NCBI RefSeq assembly: GCF_000382705.1
Contig: NZ_ARQE01000001.1
Coordinates: 291,551 to 355,550 of the forward strand
Source of the DNA: Aureimonas ureilytica DSM 18598 = NBRC 106430
GTDB lineage: Bacteria; Pseudomonadota; Alphaproteobacteria; Rhizobiales; Rhizobiaceae
Direction: 5' to 3'
DNA: 64,000 bases
Shown here: piece after piece, positions 20,463-28,515 of the stretch
Numbering within the stretch: position 1 is the first letter of the stretch
Layout of the letters: each line of letters opens with the position of its first letter
Program-made: the position numbers and the translations under genes
The notes under the pieces: model-generated
Told to the model about the DNA's origin: nothing
Seen by the model: the letters and a program-made list of their open reading frames with translations, nothing else
Database searches by the model: none

Positions 20463-21173
20463 ATGCGCGAGATCGTGTTCGACACGGAAACCACCGGCCT
20501 CGACTTCGAGCAGGACCGGGTGATCGAAATCGGCGGCATCGAGCTCTGGAACCACATTCCGACGGGCCGCGAATATCACTGTTTCATCCGCCCCGAAGGG
20601 CGCAAGGTCGATCCCGCCGCCTTCGACATTCACGGCCTTTCCGACGACTTCCTGAAGGACAAGCCGGTCTTCGCCGAGATCGTCGAGGAGTTCGCCGCCT
20701 TTTTCGACGGCGCGGCGCTGATCGCCCACAACGCGGCCTTCGACATCCGCTTCCTCAACGCCGAACTCGCGCGCCTCGGCCGCCCCGCCATTCCGCCCGG
20801 TCTCGTGATCGACACGCTGCCCATGGCGCGGCGCAAGTTCCCGATGGCCCCCGCGACGCTCGACGCGCTCTGCTCGCGCTTCTCGATCGACACGTCGAAG
20901 CGCGACAAGCACGGCGCGCTGGTCGACTCCGAGCTTCTGGCGCAGGTCTATATCGAACTGATTGGTGGCCGGCAGTCGGCGCTGCGGCTCGACATGGACA
21001 ATGACGGCTTGAGCGACCGGGGCGTCGAACTCGTCCACCGCGCCGCCCAGCGCCCCGTTCCCCTCCCCTCGCGTCTCAGCGCCACCGAGGACGAGGCCCA
21101 TCGCCGCTTCGTCGCGGGCCTCGGCGAAGGCGCTCTCTGGAACACCCATCTGCCGCCGGTCGCGGAGAGCTGA
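20463..21173 (+). CDS. dnaQ: DNA polymerase III epsilon subunit (3'-5' proofreading exonuclease)
   Basis: A 236-residue DEDDh exonuclease that proofreads for the replicative polymerase. Exo I is DTETTGLD with Asp7 and Glu9, Exo II is HNAAFDIRFLN, and Exo III is the KHGALVDSELLAQVYIEL block with the His-Asp pair. A short C-terminal tail of about 50 residues would bind the alpha subunit. It ends the rightward maf-aroE-coaE-dnaQ series next to oriC. Confidence 0.95.
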   Translation: MREIVFDTETTGLDFEQDRVIEIGGIELWNHIPTGREYHCFIRPEGRKVDPAAFDIHGLSDDFLKDKPVFAEIVEEFAAFFDGAALIAHNAAFDIRFLNAELARLGRPAIPPGLVIDTLPMARRKFPMAPATLDALCSRFSIDTSKRDKHGALVDSELLAQVYIELIGGRQSALRLDMDNDGLSDRGVELVHRAAQRPVPLPSRLSATEDEAHRRFVAGLGEGALWNTHLPPVAES

Positions 21174-21244
21174 AGAAACGATTTTCGCTCGGCGTCTGGC
21201 CTCGGTCTGCGCGCCCATCCGATCCGGGACCGCCGCCAAGCCCG

Positions 21245-22234
21245 TCAGGCGCGCGGCGTCGCGCCGGCTTCCACCCGGTTTCGCCCCGCCTCCTTGGCGC
21301 GGTAGAGAAGCGCGTCGGCGCGCGCCAGAAGGCTTTGCGCCGTCTCGCGCTCGTTGCCCTCGGTGGACACGACGCCGAGGCTCGCGGTGACGATCCCCCA
21401 TTCCGGCGACAGGTCGTGGGCGAGGCCGAGCGCGGCGATGCGGGCGCGGATCGTCTCCGCGATCTCCAGGGCTTCCACGAGGGTCGTGGAGGGCAGGATG
21501 CAGACGAACTCCTCGCCGCCATAGCGCGCCGCCAGATCGATCGGCTGGCGCATGGCACCGTCGATCACCCCGGCGACGCGGCGCAGGCACGCATCGCCCG
21601 CCATATGGCCCTGGTGGTCGTTGAAGCTCTTGAAGTGATCGACGTCGAGAAGGATCAGCGACAGCGGCTCGCCCGAGGCTTCCAACCGTTCGATCTCCTT
21701 GGCGAGGCTCCCGTCGAAATGGCGGCGGTTGGAAATGCCGGTCAGCCCGTCCGTGATGCTCAGCCGGTAGATTTCCTCGTGCAGCGCTTCCATCCGCGCC
21801 TGCGTCATCTTGCGCTCGGAAATGTCGCGCACGATGGCGCAATTATACTCCCGGCCCCCGAAGCGGACATAATGCGCCGTGATCTCGATCGGAACGGCCT
21901 GGCCCTGCTTGTTGGTGTTGGTGCTTTCGATCTTGATGACGCCGACCCGCTTCAGCTCCTCCCAATGGCGGTACCAGAAGGCCTCGTCCACGTCGGGATC
22001 GACGTCGCAGACGCGCAGCCGCGAGAACTCCTCCTCGCTATAGCCGAGAAGCCGCGTCGCGGCCTCGTTGACGAAGACGTAGCGCCCGTCCTGATCCACC
22101 CAGATCACCATGTCGGCGAGCGCGTTGATGGAATAGAGCGCGAGCGCGGACCGCTCCGCCGCCGCGTCCATGAGGGCGGCGACATCGTCGGCCGGTGCGA
22201 TGCGATCGTCTGAGCGAGAAGGGTGGTTTGTCAT
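21245..22234 (-). CDS. PAS-GGDEF diguanylate cyclase
   Basis: A 329-residue cytoplasmic signalling protein predicted to make cyclic di-GMP. A PAS domain spans about 30-155 (MVIWVDQDGRYVFVNEAATRLLGYS, then the FGGREYNCAIVRDISERK end), a short coiled coil links it to a GGDEF domain from about 165. The active-site motif reads GGEEF, and LDVDHFKSFND carries the metal-binding aspartate. There is no membrane segment, so the signal is probably sensed inside the cell. An RxxD inhibitory site is not clearly present. It is convergent with dnaQ. Confidence 0.92.
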   Translation of the reverse strand: MTNHPSRSDDRIAPADDVAALMDAAAERSALALYSINALADMVIWVDQDGRYVFVNEAATRLLGYSEEEFSRLRVCDVDPDVDEAFWYRHWEELKRVGVIKIESTNTNKQGQAVPIEITAHYVRFGGREYNCAIVRDISERKMTQARMEALHEEIYRLSITDGLTGISNRRHFDGSLAKEIERLEASGEPLSLILLDVDHFKSFNDHQGHMAGDACLRRVAGVIDGAMRQPIDLAARYGGEEFVCILPSTTLVEALEIAETIRARIAALGLAHDLSPEWGIVTASLGVVSTEGNERETAQSLLARADALLYRAKEAGRNRVEAGATPRA

Positions 22235-22420
22235 GGCAGCGGTCTGACGGGCAAGCGGGCCTCGCGCCGATCCGGCGAGGTGCCAATCCTTAGGCGACGA
22301 AACAAGCGACGAAAAGCGAAATCGGGCGCCTCCCTGAGGGCGCGGTATCGAAAGCGGCTATGAGAAAGGCGCCGCCGGCTTTCGCCGGGGCGCCTCGTGT
22401 CGGTTCGGCGTGTCGCCTTC

Positions 22421-22465
22421 GATCAGCCAGTCTGGGATCAGCCAGTCTGGGATCAGACCGTCTGG
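22421..22465. repeat. Three 15-bp tandem repeats at the secB 3' end
   Basis: GATCAGCCAGTCTGG occurs twice exactly (22421-22435, 22436-22450) and a third time as GATCAGACCGTCTGG (22451-22465), which carries the end of secB. On the secB strand each unit contains a TGA in the reading frame of the gene, so the array looks like duplication of the stop-codon segment. Confidence 0.9.
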
Positions 22466-22953
22466 ACCTGCGAGCGGGCGCGCTCTTCGGCCATGCGCTG
22501 CGTGAAGAGCTGCGCGAAGTCGATCGGGTCGATCATCAGCGGCGGGAAGCCGGCATTGCGGGTGACGTCCGCGATGATCTGACGGGCGAAGGGGAAGAGG
22601 AGGCGCGGGCACTCGATGAAGAGAACCGGCAGCATGTGCTCCTGCGGGAAGCCGGCGAGGCGGAACACGCCGCCATACTGAAGTTCCACGTGAAACAGCG
22701 TGCCGGCGCCTTCGCCGGCCTGCGCGTTCAGCGTCAGCTTGACGTCGTATTCGTTGTCGCCGCCTTCGAGCGGCACCGCGCCGACATTGACGCCGATATT
22801 GATGCCGGGGGCGCGCGGCTGGGCGCGCAGGACGCCGGGGGCCTTCGGGCTCTCGAAGGACAGGTCCTTGATGTACTGCGCCAGGATGTTGAGGCTCGGG
22901 GCCTCCTCATGCGGCTCGGCACCGTTGACGCCGTTCGGATTGATCTCGGACAT
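22453..22953 (-). CDS. secB: Protein-export chaperone SecB
   Basis: A 166-residue tetrameric chaperone that keeps preproteins unfolded and passes them to SecA. Typical blocks are [19 protein letters not shown] near residue 23, a beta-rich core with YDVKLTLNA and [12 protein letters not shown], and the C-terminal SecA-contact region [15 protein letters not shown]. The start ATG at 22953 is consistent with family length. The stop lies within the third of three 15-bp tandem repeats. A near-parS sequence is embedded at 22682-22697. Confidence 0.95.
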   Translation of the reverse strand: MSEINPNGVNGAEPHEEAPSLNILAQYIKDLSFESPKAPGVLRAQPRAPGINIGVNVGAVPLEGGDNEYDVKLTLNAQAGEGAGTLFHVELQYGGVFRLAGFPQEHMLPVLFIECPRLLFPFARQIIADVTRNAGFPPLMIDPIDFAQLFTQRMAEERARSQVQTV

Positions 22954-23115
22954 GCGGTCCTCACGCAGTTGCAGGATAAAAGAACGCCGGGGTCCGGCGC
23001 CGCGGATCGCCGTTGCGCTACCACGGCGCCGGGGGCGAAAACAAGAAGGGGCGCCGGAGCGCCCCTGTCCCGGATCTCTTGCCCTTGCGCCGCCCGGATG
23101 CGGCGCCGACCCGCC

Positions 23116-23655
23116 TCAATGCAGGGTCGGCTTGTCGTCGCGCCCGTTCGACCCGCCGCGAAACGGCTCGTCGCGCTCCAGCCGCACCCAGGGGCTCGCT
23201 CCGTCGGCCCCGTCCGGGCGGCGGGCGAACTCGCCGTCGGTGAGATCGACGATGCCCGAGCGCGTCGGGGGACGCGTGCCGTAGCCGGGCGTTCCGACCA
23301 CGACGATGCGTCGGCGCAGCGCGCGCCAGATGAGATCGCGCACCGGCGGCAGGAACAGGGCGAGGCCGACGATATCGCTGAGGAAACCGGGAATGATCAG
23401 GAGAATGCCGGCCAGCGTGATCATCGCGCCATGCACGATCTCCCGCTCGGGCAGGCGGCCGGCGCGCGTTTCGGCCTGCGCGGCGCGCAGCGTCGAAAGC
23501 GTCTGGCGCTTCAGGAGGCTGGCGCCGACAACGACCGACAGGATCACCAGGAGAAGGGTCCAGCCGATGCCGATATGGCCCCCGACCCAGATGAAGGCGC
23601 CGATCTCCAGAAGCGGCATGGCCAGAAGGACGATCGGAACGAGGATCAGCGGCAT
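23116..23655 (-). CDS. fxsA: FxsA family membrane protein
   Basis: A 179-residue inner-membrane protein. The family (UPF0716) in E. coli modifies exclusion of phage T7 by the F plasmid; its native role is unclear. Four hydrophobic segments are visible in the first 130 residues: an N-terminal MPLILVPIVLLAMPLLEIGAF, then HIGIGWTLLLVILSVVVGASLLKR and an IPGFLSDIVGLALFLPPVR block that is the family hallmark. The C-terminal 55 residues are hydrophilic and basic. The ATG at 23655 is preferred over an open frame further upstream. It is divergent from the Tim44-like gene. Confidence 0.9.
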   Translation of the reverse strand: MPLILVPIVLLAMPLLEIGAFIWVGGHIGIGWTLLLVILSVVVGASLLKRQTLSTLRAAQAETRAGRLPEREIVHGAMITLAGILLIIPGFLSDIVGLALFLPPVRDLIWRALRRRIVVVGTPGYGTRPPTRSGIVDLTDGEFARRPDGADGASPWVRLERDEPFRGGSNGRDDKPTLH

Positions 23656-23823
23656 GGCGTCGGAAACGCTCCTCCTTGGGATGCGCACCCGGCCCCTCGG
23701 GCCGGCGATGCGATACGAACGAACGTTGCACACATAGGACGCGTCTTCGTGAATTTGAATGCGGGGCCGGGTGCCTCTATATGATCTCTCGATCAAGTCT
23801 TCTTGCAGGGTAGATCCGCGTTC

Positions 23824-24522
23824 ATGGGTTTCGGGACGATCTTCTTCATCGTAGTGGCGGCCGTGGTGCTGTATCAGCTCCGCAGCGTGCTCGGCCGTCG
23901 CACGGGTCACGAGCGCCCGCCCTACGACCCCTATTCTTCCCGCCCGACGGACCTGTCCGCCCCGCGCGAACAGGGCAATGTGGTGACGCTGCCCTCACGC
24001 CGCCTGCCCACCGACGAGCCCGCGCCGAGCCGCTACGAGGCGATCGACAAGGCCGCCGCGCCCGGCTCGCCCGCCAATAACGGCCTTCGCCGCATCCAGG
24101 ACGCCGATCCCGCCTTCGACATCGGCGAGTTCCTGAACGGCGCGCGCGCCGCCTACGAGATGGTGGTGACGGGCTTTGCCGACGGCGACCGCAAGCTTCT
24201 GAAGAACCTCCTGTCGCCCGAGGTCTATCAAGGCTTCGAATCCTCGATCGTGGAGCGCGAGGCGCGCGGCGAGCGGATGCAGTCCACCTTCGTCGGCATC
24301 GACGATGTCAGCGTGGTGGCGGCCGAGCTGAAGGGCCGTGAGGCCTTCGTGACGCTGCGCATCGTCTCGCAGCTCATCTCCGCGACGCTCGGTGCCAAGG
24401 GCGAGGTCGTGGACGGCGATCCCGAGACCGTGGCCGAAGTGCGCGACATCTGGACCTTCGCCCGCGACACGCGCTCGCGCGATCCGAACTGGAAGCTGGT
24501 GGAAACCGAGTCCGAGGAATGA
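23824..24522 (+). CDS. Tim44-like domain protein
   Basis: A 232-residue membrane-anchored protein. Residues 1-20 form an N-terminal hydrophobic helix (FGTIFFIVVAAVVLYQL), a Pro-rich linker follows, and the Tim44/MBA1-like domain covers about 100-232 (FLNGARAAYEMVVTGFADGDRKLLKNLLSPEVYQGF). The family is related to the mitochondrial import component Tim44, and alphaproteobacterial copies are linked to membrane protein insertion or stability; this role is inferred. A GC-rich hairpin (24528-24547) lies between it and mltA. Confidence 0.9.
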   Translation: MGFGTIFFIVVAAVVLYQLRSVLGRRTGHERPPYDPYSSRPTDLSAPREQGNVVTLPSRRLPTDEPAPSRYEAIDKAAAPGSPANNGLRRIQDADPAFDIGEFLNGARAAYEMVVTGFADGDRKLLKNLLSPEVYQGFESSIVEREARGERMQSTFVGIDDVSVVAAELKGREAFVTLRIVSQLISATLGAKGEVVDGDPETVAEVRDIWTFARDTRSRDPNWKLVETESEE

Positions 24523-24561
24523 GCCCAGCCGGCCGATCGGGCCGGCGCTGAGATCGCATCC

Positions 24562-25656
24562 ATGTCTCAGCCCGCCCCCGCGCCGCTCTGGCGCTCCCTG
24601 TCCTTCCAGTCGCTGCCCGATTGGCCGGCCGTCGATCCGACGCCGGCCTTTCTGGCGTTTTCACGCTCCGCTCTGGCGCTTCTGACGGACAGCGCCGGCC
24701 CTGACGCCGCGCCGCTGCGCCGCGCCGCCGAGGCCGCGCTGGGGGAGCCTGCGCGTTCGAGCCTCGAAGCCCGGCGCTTTTTCGAGCGCTTCTTCCGCCC
24801 GTTTCAACGGGGCGAGGCGCCGGCGGGCTTTCTGACCGGCTATTACGAGCCCGAGCTTCCCGCCTCGCGCACGCGCTCCGTCGCCTTTCCGGTTCCGCTC
24901 TTTCGCGCTCCCGCCGATCTCCTGCGCCTTTCCCCCGACGCGCCGCTGCCCGAAGGCTTGGAAGACGCGCAGGGCTTTGCCCGCCGCGATCCCGAAACCG
25001 GGCGGCTATCGCCCTATCCCGACCGCGCCGCGATCGAGGCGGGCGCTCTCGAGGGACAGGGGCTCGAACTCGTCTGGCTCGCCGATGCGGTGGACGCCTT
25101 CTTCGTGCATGTGCAGGGCTCGGCCCGGCTGCGGCTGAGCGACGGCACGACGATGCGCGTCGGCTATGCCGCCAAGAACGGGCATCGCTTCACCGCGATC
25201 GGCCGGGTGTTGGTGGCGGAAGGCGAATTGCCGCTGGAGGCGGCCGACATGACCGGCATCCGCCGCTGGCTGTCCGCCCATCCCGAGCGCGCCCCGGCCC
25301 TGATGCGGCGCAACCGCTCCTTCATCTTCTTTCGCGAGGTCGAGGGCGCGGACCCGGACGCCGGGCCGATCGGCGCGCAAGGCGTGGCGCTGACGCCGAT
25401 GGCCTCGCTCGCCGTGGACCCCGCCTTCACCCCCTATGGCACGCCGATCCTCGTGGATGCGCCGACCCTGCGCGTGGGCGACGCGCCGTTCCGGCAGCTT
25501 CTCGTCGCGCAGGACACGGGCTCGGCGATCCGGGGCGAGGAGCGGGGCGATCTCTTCGTCGGCTCCGGCGAGCGGGCCGGCACCCTTGCCGGCGCGATCC
25601 GCCATCCGGCGCGCTGGACGGTGCTGCGCCCAGTCGACGAGGAGGCCGCGCGATGA
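24562..25656 (+). CDS. mltA: Membrane-bound lytic murein transglycosylase A family protein
   Basis: A 364-residue murein hydrolase-family protein. The MltA domain shows GFLTGYYEPELPASRT near residue 92, the HVQGSARLRLSDG block near 185, and a 3D domain with VDPAFTPYGTPI and VAQDTGSAIRGEERGDLFVG carrying the catalytic-type aspartates. MltA cleaves peptidoglycan glycan strands, leaving 1,6-anhydro ends. No clear signal peptide is visible at the chosen N-terminus (MSQPAPAPLWRS), unlike typical MltA, so either the start is elsewhere or export differs. The stop overlaps the smr start by four bases. Confidence 0.9.
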   Translation: MSQPAPAPLWRSLSFQSLPDWPAVDPTPAFLAFSRSALALLTDSAGPDAAPLRRAAEAALGEPARSSLEARRFFERFFRPFQRGEAPAGFLTGYYEPELPASRTRSVAFPVPLFRAPADLLRLSPDAPLPEGLEDAQGFARRDPETGRLSPYPDRAAIEAGALEGQGLELVWLADAVDAFFVHVQGSARLRLSDGTTMRVGYAAKNGHRFTAIGRVLVAEGELPLEAADMTGIRRWLSAHPERAPALMRRNRSFIFFREVEGADPDAGPIGAQGVALTPMASLAVDPAFTPYGTPILVDAPTLRVGDAPFRQLLVAQDTGSAIRGEERGDLFVGSGERAGTLAGAIRHPARWTVLRPVDEEAAR

Positions 25657-26240
25657 AGCAGCGCCGCACCCGCTCCTTATCGTCTGAAGAAACGCGGCTC
25701 TGGGTCTCGATCGCCCGCACCGCCAAACCGCTGAAGGGCAAGGCCGCGCCCGACCTTCCGCCGGACGAGGCGTCGCCCGCGCCGACCCCACCCGCTCCGC
25801 CACCCAACCTCGCACCCGCGCCGCGCGGCGATGTGGCGCTGCCCGCCGCCTGGAGCGCCCCGCCCTACGTGCCGGCCGGCAACACCGCCTCGGCCAAGCC
25901 GCGCCTGCCGCCGCTTCACCCGATCGAACGCCCGGTGCGACGCAAGATCGGCAAGGGGCGCATCGCGCTGGACGACCGGATCGACCTGCACGGCCAGACC
26001 GAGGCGACCGCGCATGGCGTTCTCCTGTTCTTTCTGCGCCAGGCCCAGGCGCGGGGCCTCCGGCATGTCCTCGTCATCACCGGGCGCGGCGCGTCCTTCG
26101 GCTCCACCGGCACTTTGAAACGCGCCCTGCCGCATTGGTTCTCGACCGGCGAGTTCCGCGCCCTCGTGGCCGGTTACGAGCCCGCCGAGCGCGGCCATGG
26201 CGGCGACGGCGCCTTTTATGTGCGGATGCGCCGGCCATGA
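25653..26240 (+). CDS. smrA: Smr domain protein
   Basis: A 195-residue protein with a disordered Pro/Ala-rich N-terminal half and a C-terminal Smr domain (about 108-195) showing the DLHG motif (RIDLHGQTEA) and the VITGRGASF turn. Smr domains have nicking or RNA-endonuclease activity related to MutS2 tails; in bacteria some act in ribosome rescue, so the precise substrate here is inference. It is coupled by four-base overlaps to mltA upstream and to the XRE regulator downstream, forming one mltA-smr-xre unit. Confidence 0.9.
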   Translation: MKQRRTRSLSSEETRLWVSIARTAKPLKGKAAPDLPPDEASPAPTPPAPPPNLAPAPRGDVALPAAWSAPPYVPAGNTASAKPRLPPLHPIERPVRRKIGKGRIALDDRIDLHGQTEATAHGVLLFFLRQAQARGLRHVLVITGRGASFGSTGTLKRALPHWFSTGEFRALVAGYEPAERGHGGDGAFYVRMRRP

Positions 26241-26635
26241 CGCCCTTTGGCGAGAAGGTGCGCGAGCTGCGTCGCGAGCGCGGCGTCACGCAGGGGCAGA
26301 TGGCGGCGGCGCTCAACGTCTCCTCGGCCTATCTCTCCGCGCTGGAACACGGTCGGCGCGGGCGGCCGAGCTGGGATCTCCTCCAGCGCATCATCGGCTA
26401 TCTCAACGTGATCTGGGACGATGCCGAGGAGCTGCAGCGCCTCGCCGCCCTGTCGCATCCCAAGATCACCGTGGACACGGGCGGCCTCAGCCCCGAAGCC
26501 ACCGCGCTCGCCAATCGCCTCGCCGAGACGATCGCGATCCTCGCGCCCGAGGACATCGCGGCGCTGCTCGCCCAGCTCGAGGACGCCGCGGGGCGGGCCG
26601 AGGCGCTGCGACGGGCCAGGCGCCAGCGGCGCTGA
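26237..26635 (+). CDS. XRE family helix-turn-helix regulator
   Basis: A 132-residue DNA-binding protein. The N-terminal helix-turn-helix covers about residues 5-62 (FGEKVRELRRERGVTQGQMAAAL, then SSAYLSALEHGRRGRPSW). The C-terminal half is helical and acidic, with no recognised ligand domain. The ATG at 26237 overlaps the smr stop (ATGA). The RND efflux operon starts 128 bp downstream on the same strand, so regulation of that pump is possible but unproven. Confidence 0.9.
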   Translation: MTPFGEKVRELRRERGVTQGQMAAALNVSSAYLSALEHGRRGRPSWDLLQRIIGYLNVIWDDAEELQRLAALSHPKITVDTGGLSPEATALANRLAETIAILAPEDIAALLAQLEDAAGRAEALRRARRQRR

Positions 26636-26763
26636 ACCGACCCTGCGCGGATCGTCGCATCACGGGGATGCGATGCAACTGCCCTTCGCGATCCTCCGTT
26701 AGCCACGCTCGGAATGATCCGTCTCGCTCCCTGGCGCTGCGGACTTCGGGCGGGGCATCATCC

Positions 26764-28515
26764 ATGACATCTCACAAGGGCTCTCGGCCCCACGATCCGG
26801 CGCGGCTGCGGGCGATGATGCTTCTCGGCGCGCTCGCCCTCACCGCGCCCGCTTTCGCGCAAGGGCAGGGCGGCGAGGGCGGCAAGCCCGCCGAGACCGA
26901 GAGCGCCGAGGGCGAGGACGGCCCCGGCATCGACCTGCCGCTGATCGGCCGCGTTCCGCTGCCCGGCTTCATGGCCGGCTGGTTCGGCGGCGAGGAGGAG
27001 GGCGATAAGAGCGCCTCCGGCAAGCCGGGCGAGGGCGGCGAGGAGAAGAGCGGCGAGCCGCCCGCCGTGATCGTGCAAGCCGTGGAAACGCGTTCGGTCG
27101 GCGACACGTTCGAATTCATCGGCACGATCCAGCCGATCGAGCGGGTCGGCGTGCGCGCCCGCGTCGAGGGCTATATTCAGGACGTCGCCTTCGAGGGCGG
27201 CCGGAAGGTGAAACAGGGCGATCTCCTGTTCCAGATCGAGCCCGCGCAATACGAGGCGGCGCTGCGGGCGGCCGAGGCGCAGCTGTCCGGCGCGCAGGCG
27301 ACCCGCAATCAGGCCCAGCGCAATTTCGACCGGCAGCGCGAGCTCGCCCAGTCCGGCGTGACCGCCCGCGCCACGCTGGAGGACGCCACCGCCAATCTGG
27401 AAAACGCGGACGCTCAGCTTCTCCAGGCACAGGCTTCGGTAACGCAGGCGCAGCTGAACCTCTCCTACACGCGCATCACGGCGGCGATCGACGGCGAAAT
27501 GTCCGCCCCGCTGATCACGCGCGGCAATTACGTTTCCTCCACCAGCGGGGATCTCGCTGTCCTCACCCAGATGAACCCGATCTGGGGCGTGTTCCCGATC
27601 GGCGAGGGGCAGCTCGTCACCTGGCAGCGCGTCGGCCCGAAACAGGTCGACGACGCGCCGGTGGCCGACGCCCGGCCGAACGGGCAGGCGACTGGTGGTA
27701 GCGGCGGCGGCGAGGCTGGGGGCGAAGCTGAGGACGAGGCTGAGGGCGAGGGGGGCGAGAATCTGGTCGCCTCGGCCGAGATGACCTCCTCCACCGGCGC
27801 GGAGGGCGAAGCGCCAATCGCTAGCGCCGAGGGCACGGGAGCCGCCGGCGCGCCGCCTCTGCCGGAGGACGCGCAGACGGTGGATGCCGCCAACGACGCC
27901 TCCGACAATGGTCTGGCGAGCGACTACCGGCTTCAGCTTCGCCTGCCCAACGGGGCGCTCTACGAGCCGCCCGGCCGGTTCGACTTCGTCGGCAACACCG
28001 TCAATTCCACCACCGGCACGGTGGAAGCGCGCATCCGCTTTCCCAATCCCGGCGACTTCCTGCTCGCCAACCAGAACGTGACGCTGACGGCGAGCGAGCG
28101 CGATCCGCCGACCCTGCCGGTCGTGCCGCTCGCCGCGATCCAGTTCTCGCGCGAAGGGCGGGCCGTGCTTCTGGTGAAGCCCGACAACACGATCGAGCGC
28201 CGCCCGATCGAGGTCGGCCGGACGATCGAGAACATGAGCGCCGTGACGGCGGGCCTGTCGGGCGGCGAAACGCTGGTGCTTCGCGGCTCGGCCAGCGTGA
28301 AGGAAGGCACAGCCGTGCGCCCCGTCACGCAAGAGCAGGCCGAAGCCGAAGCGCAGGCGCGCCGCCAGACCCGCACGCAGGGCGGCGGCGGGGACGACGA
28401 GGGCGAAAACGGGGGCGGGGCCGCGCGGACCGGCGAAGGGCAGGGCGGCGCGGGCCATCAGGATGGCGGCTCGGGCACCGCCGCCGGGCAGAATTCGGGA
28501 TCGCCCGCGCGATGA
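26764..28515 (+). CDS. RND efflux periplasmic adaptor (HlyD/MFP family) with acidic inserts
   Basis: A 583-residue AcrA-type adaptor linking the inner-membrane pump to an outer-membrane channel. A signal peptide covers about 1-32. Two barrel-sandwich halves ([23 protein letters not shown] and [12 protein letters not shown]) flank a coiled-coil hairpin at about 165-232. The protein is unusually long because of three Gly/Glu/Ala-rich low-complexity segments: 33-100, about 295-386 (within the beta-barrel domain), and a C-terminal tail from about 530. Its stop overlaps the pump start by four bases. No outer-membrane factor gene is adjacent. Confidence 0.92.
   Translation: MTSHKGSRPHDPARLRAMMLLGALALTAPAFAQGQGGEGGKPAETESAEGEDGPGIDLPLIGRVPLPGFMAGWFGGEEEGDKSASGKPGEGGEEKSGEPPAVIVQAVETRSVGDTFEFIGTIQPIERVGVRARVEGYIQDVAFEGGRKVKQGDLLFQIEPAQYEAALRAAEAQLSGAQATRNQAQRNFDRQRELAQSGVTARATLEDATANLENADAQLLQAQASVTQAQLNLSYTRITAAIDGEMSAPLITRGNYVSSTSGDLAVLTQMNPIWGVFPIGEGQLVTWQRVGPKQVDDAPVADARPNGQATGGSGGGEAGGEAEDEAEGEGGENLVASAEMTSSTGAEGEAPIASAEGTGAAGAPPLPEDAQTVDAANDASDNGLASDYRLQLRLPNGALYEPPGRFDFVGNTVNSTTGTVEARIRFPNPGDFLLANQNVTLTASERDPPTLPVVPLAAIQFSREGRAVLLVKPDNTIERRPIEVGRTIENMSAVTAGLSGGETLVLRGSASVKEGTAVRPVTQEQAEAEAQARRQTRTQGGGGDDEGENGGGAARTGEGQGGAGHQDGGSGTAAGQNSGSPAR

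Noticed and set aside
22421-22465. A CRISPR-like array
   Set aside because: Three direct repeats of 15 bp with no spacers; no palindrome or cas gene. The 34-bp repeats at 31748 also lack spacers.
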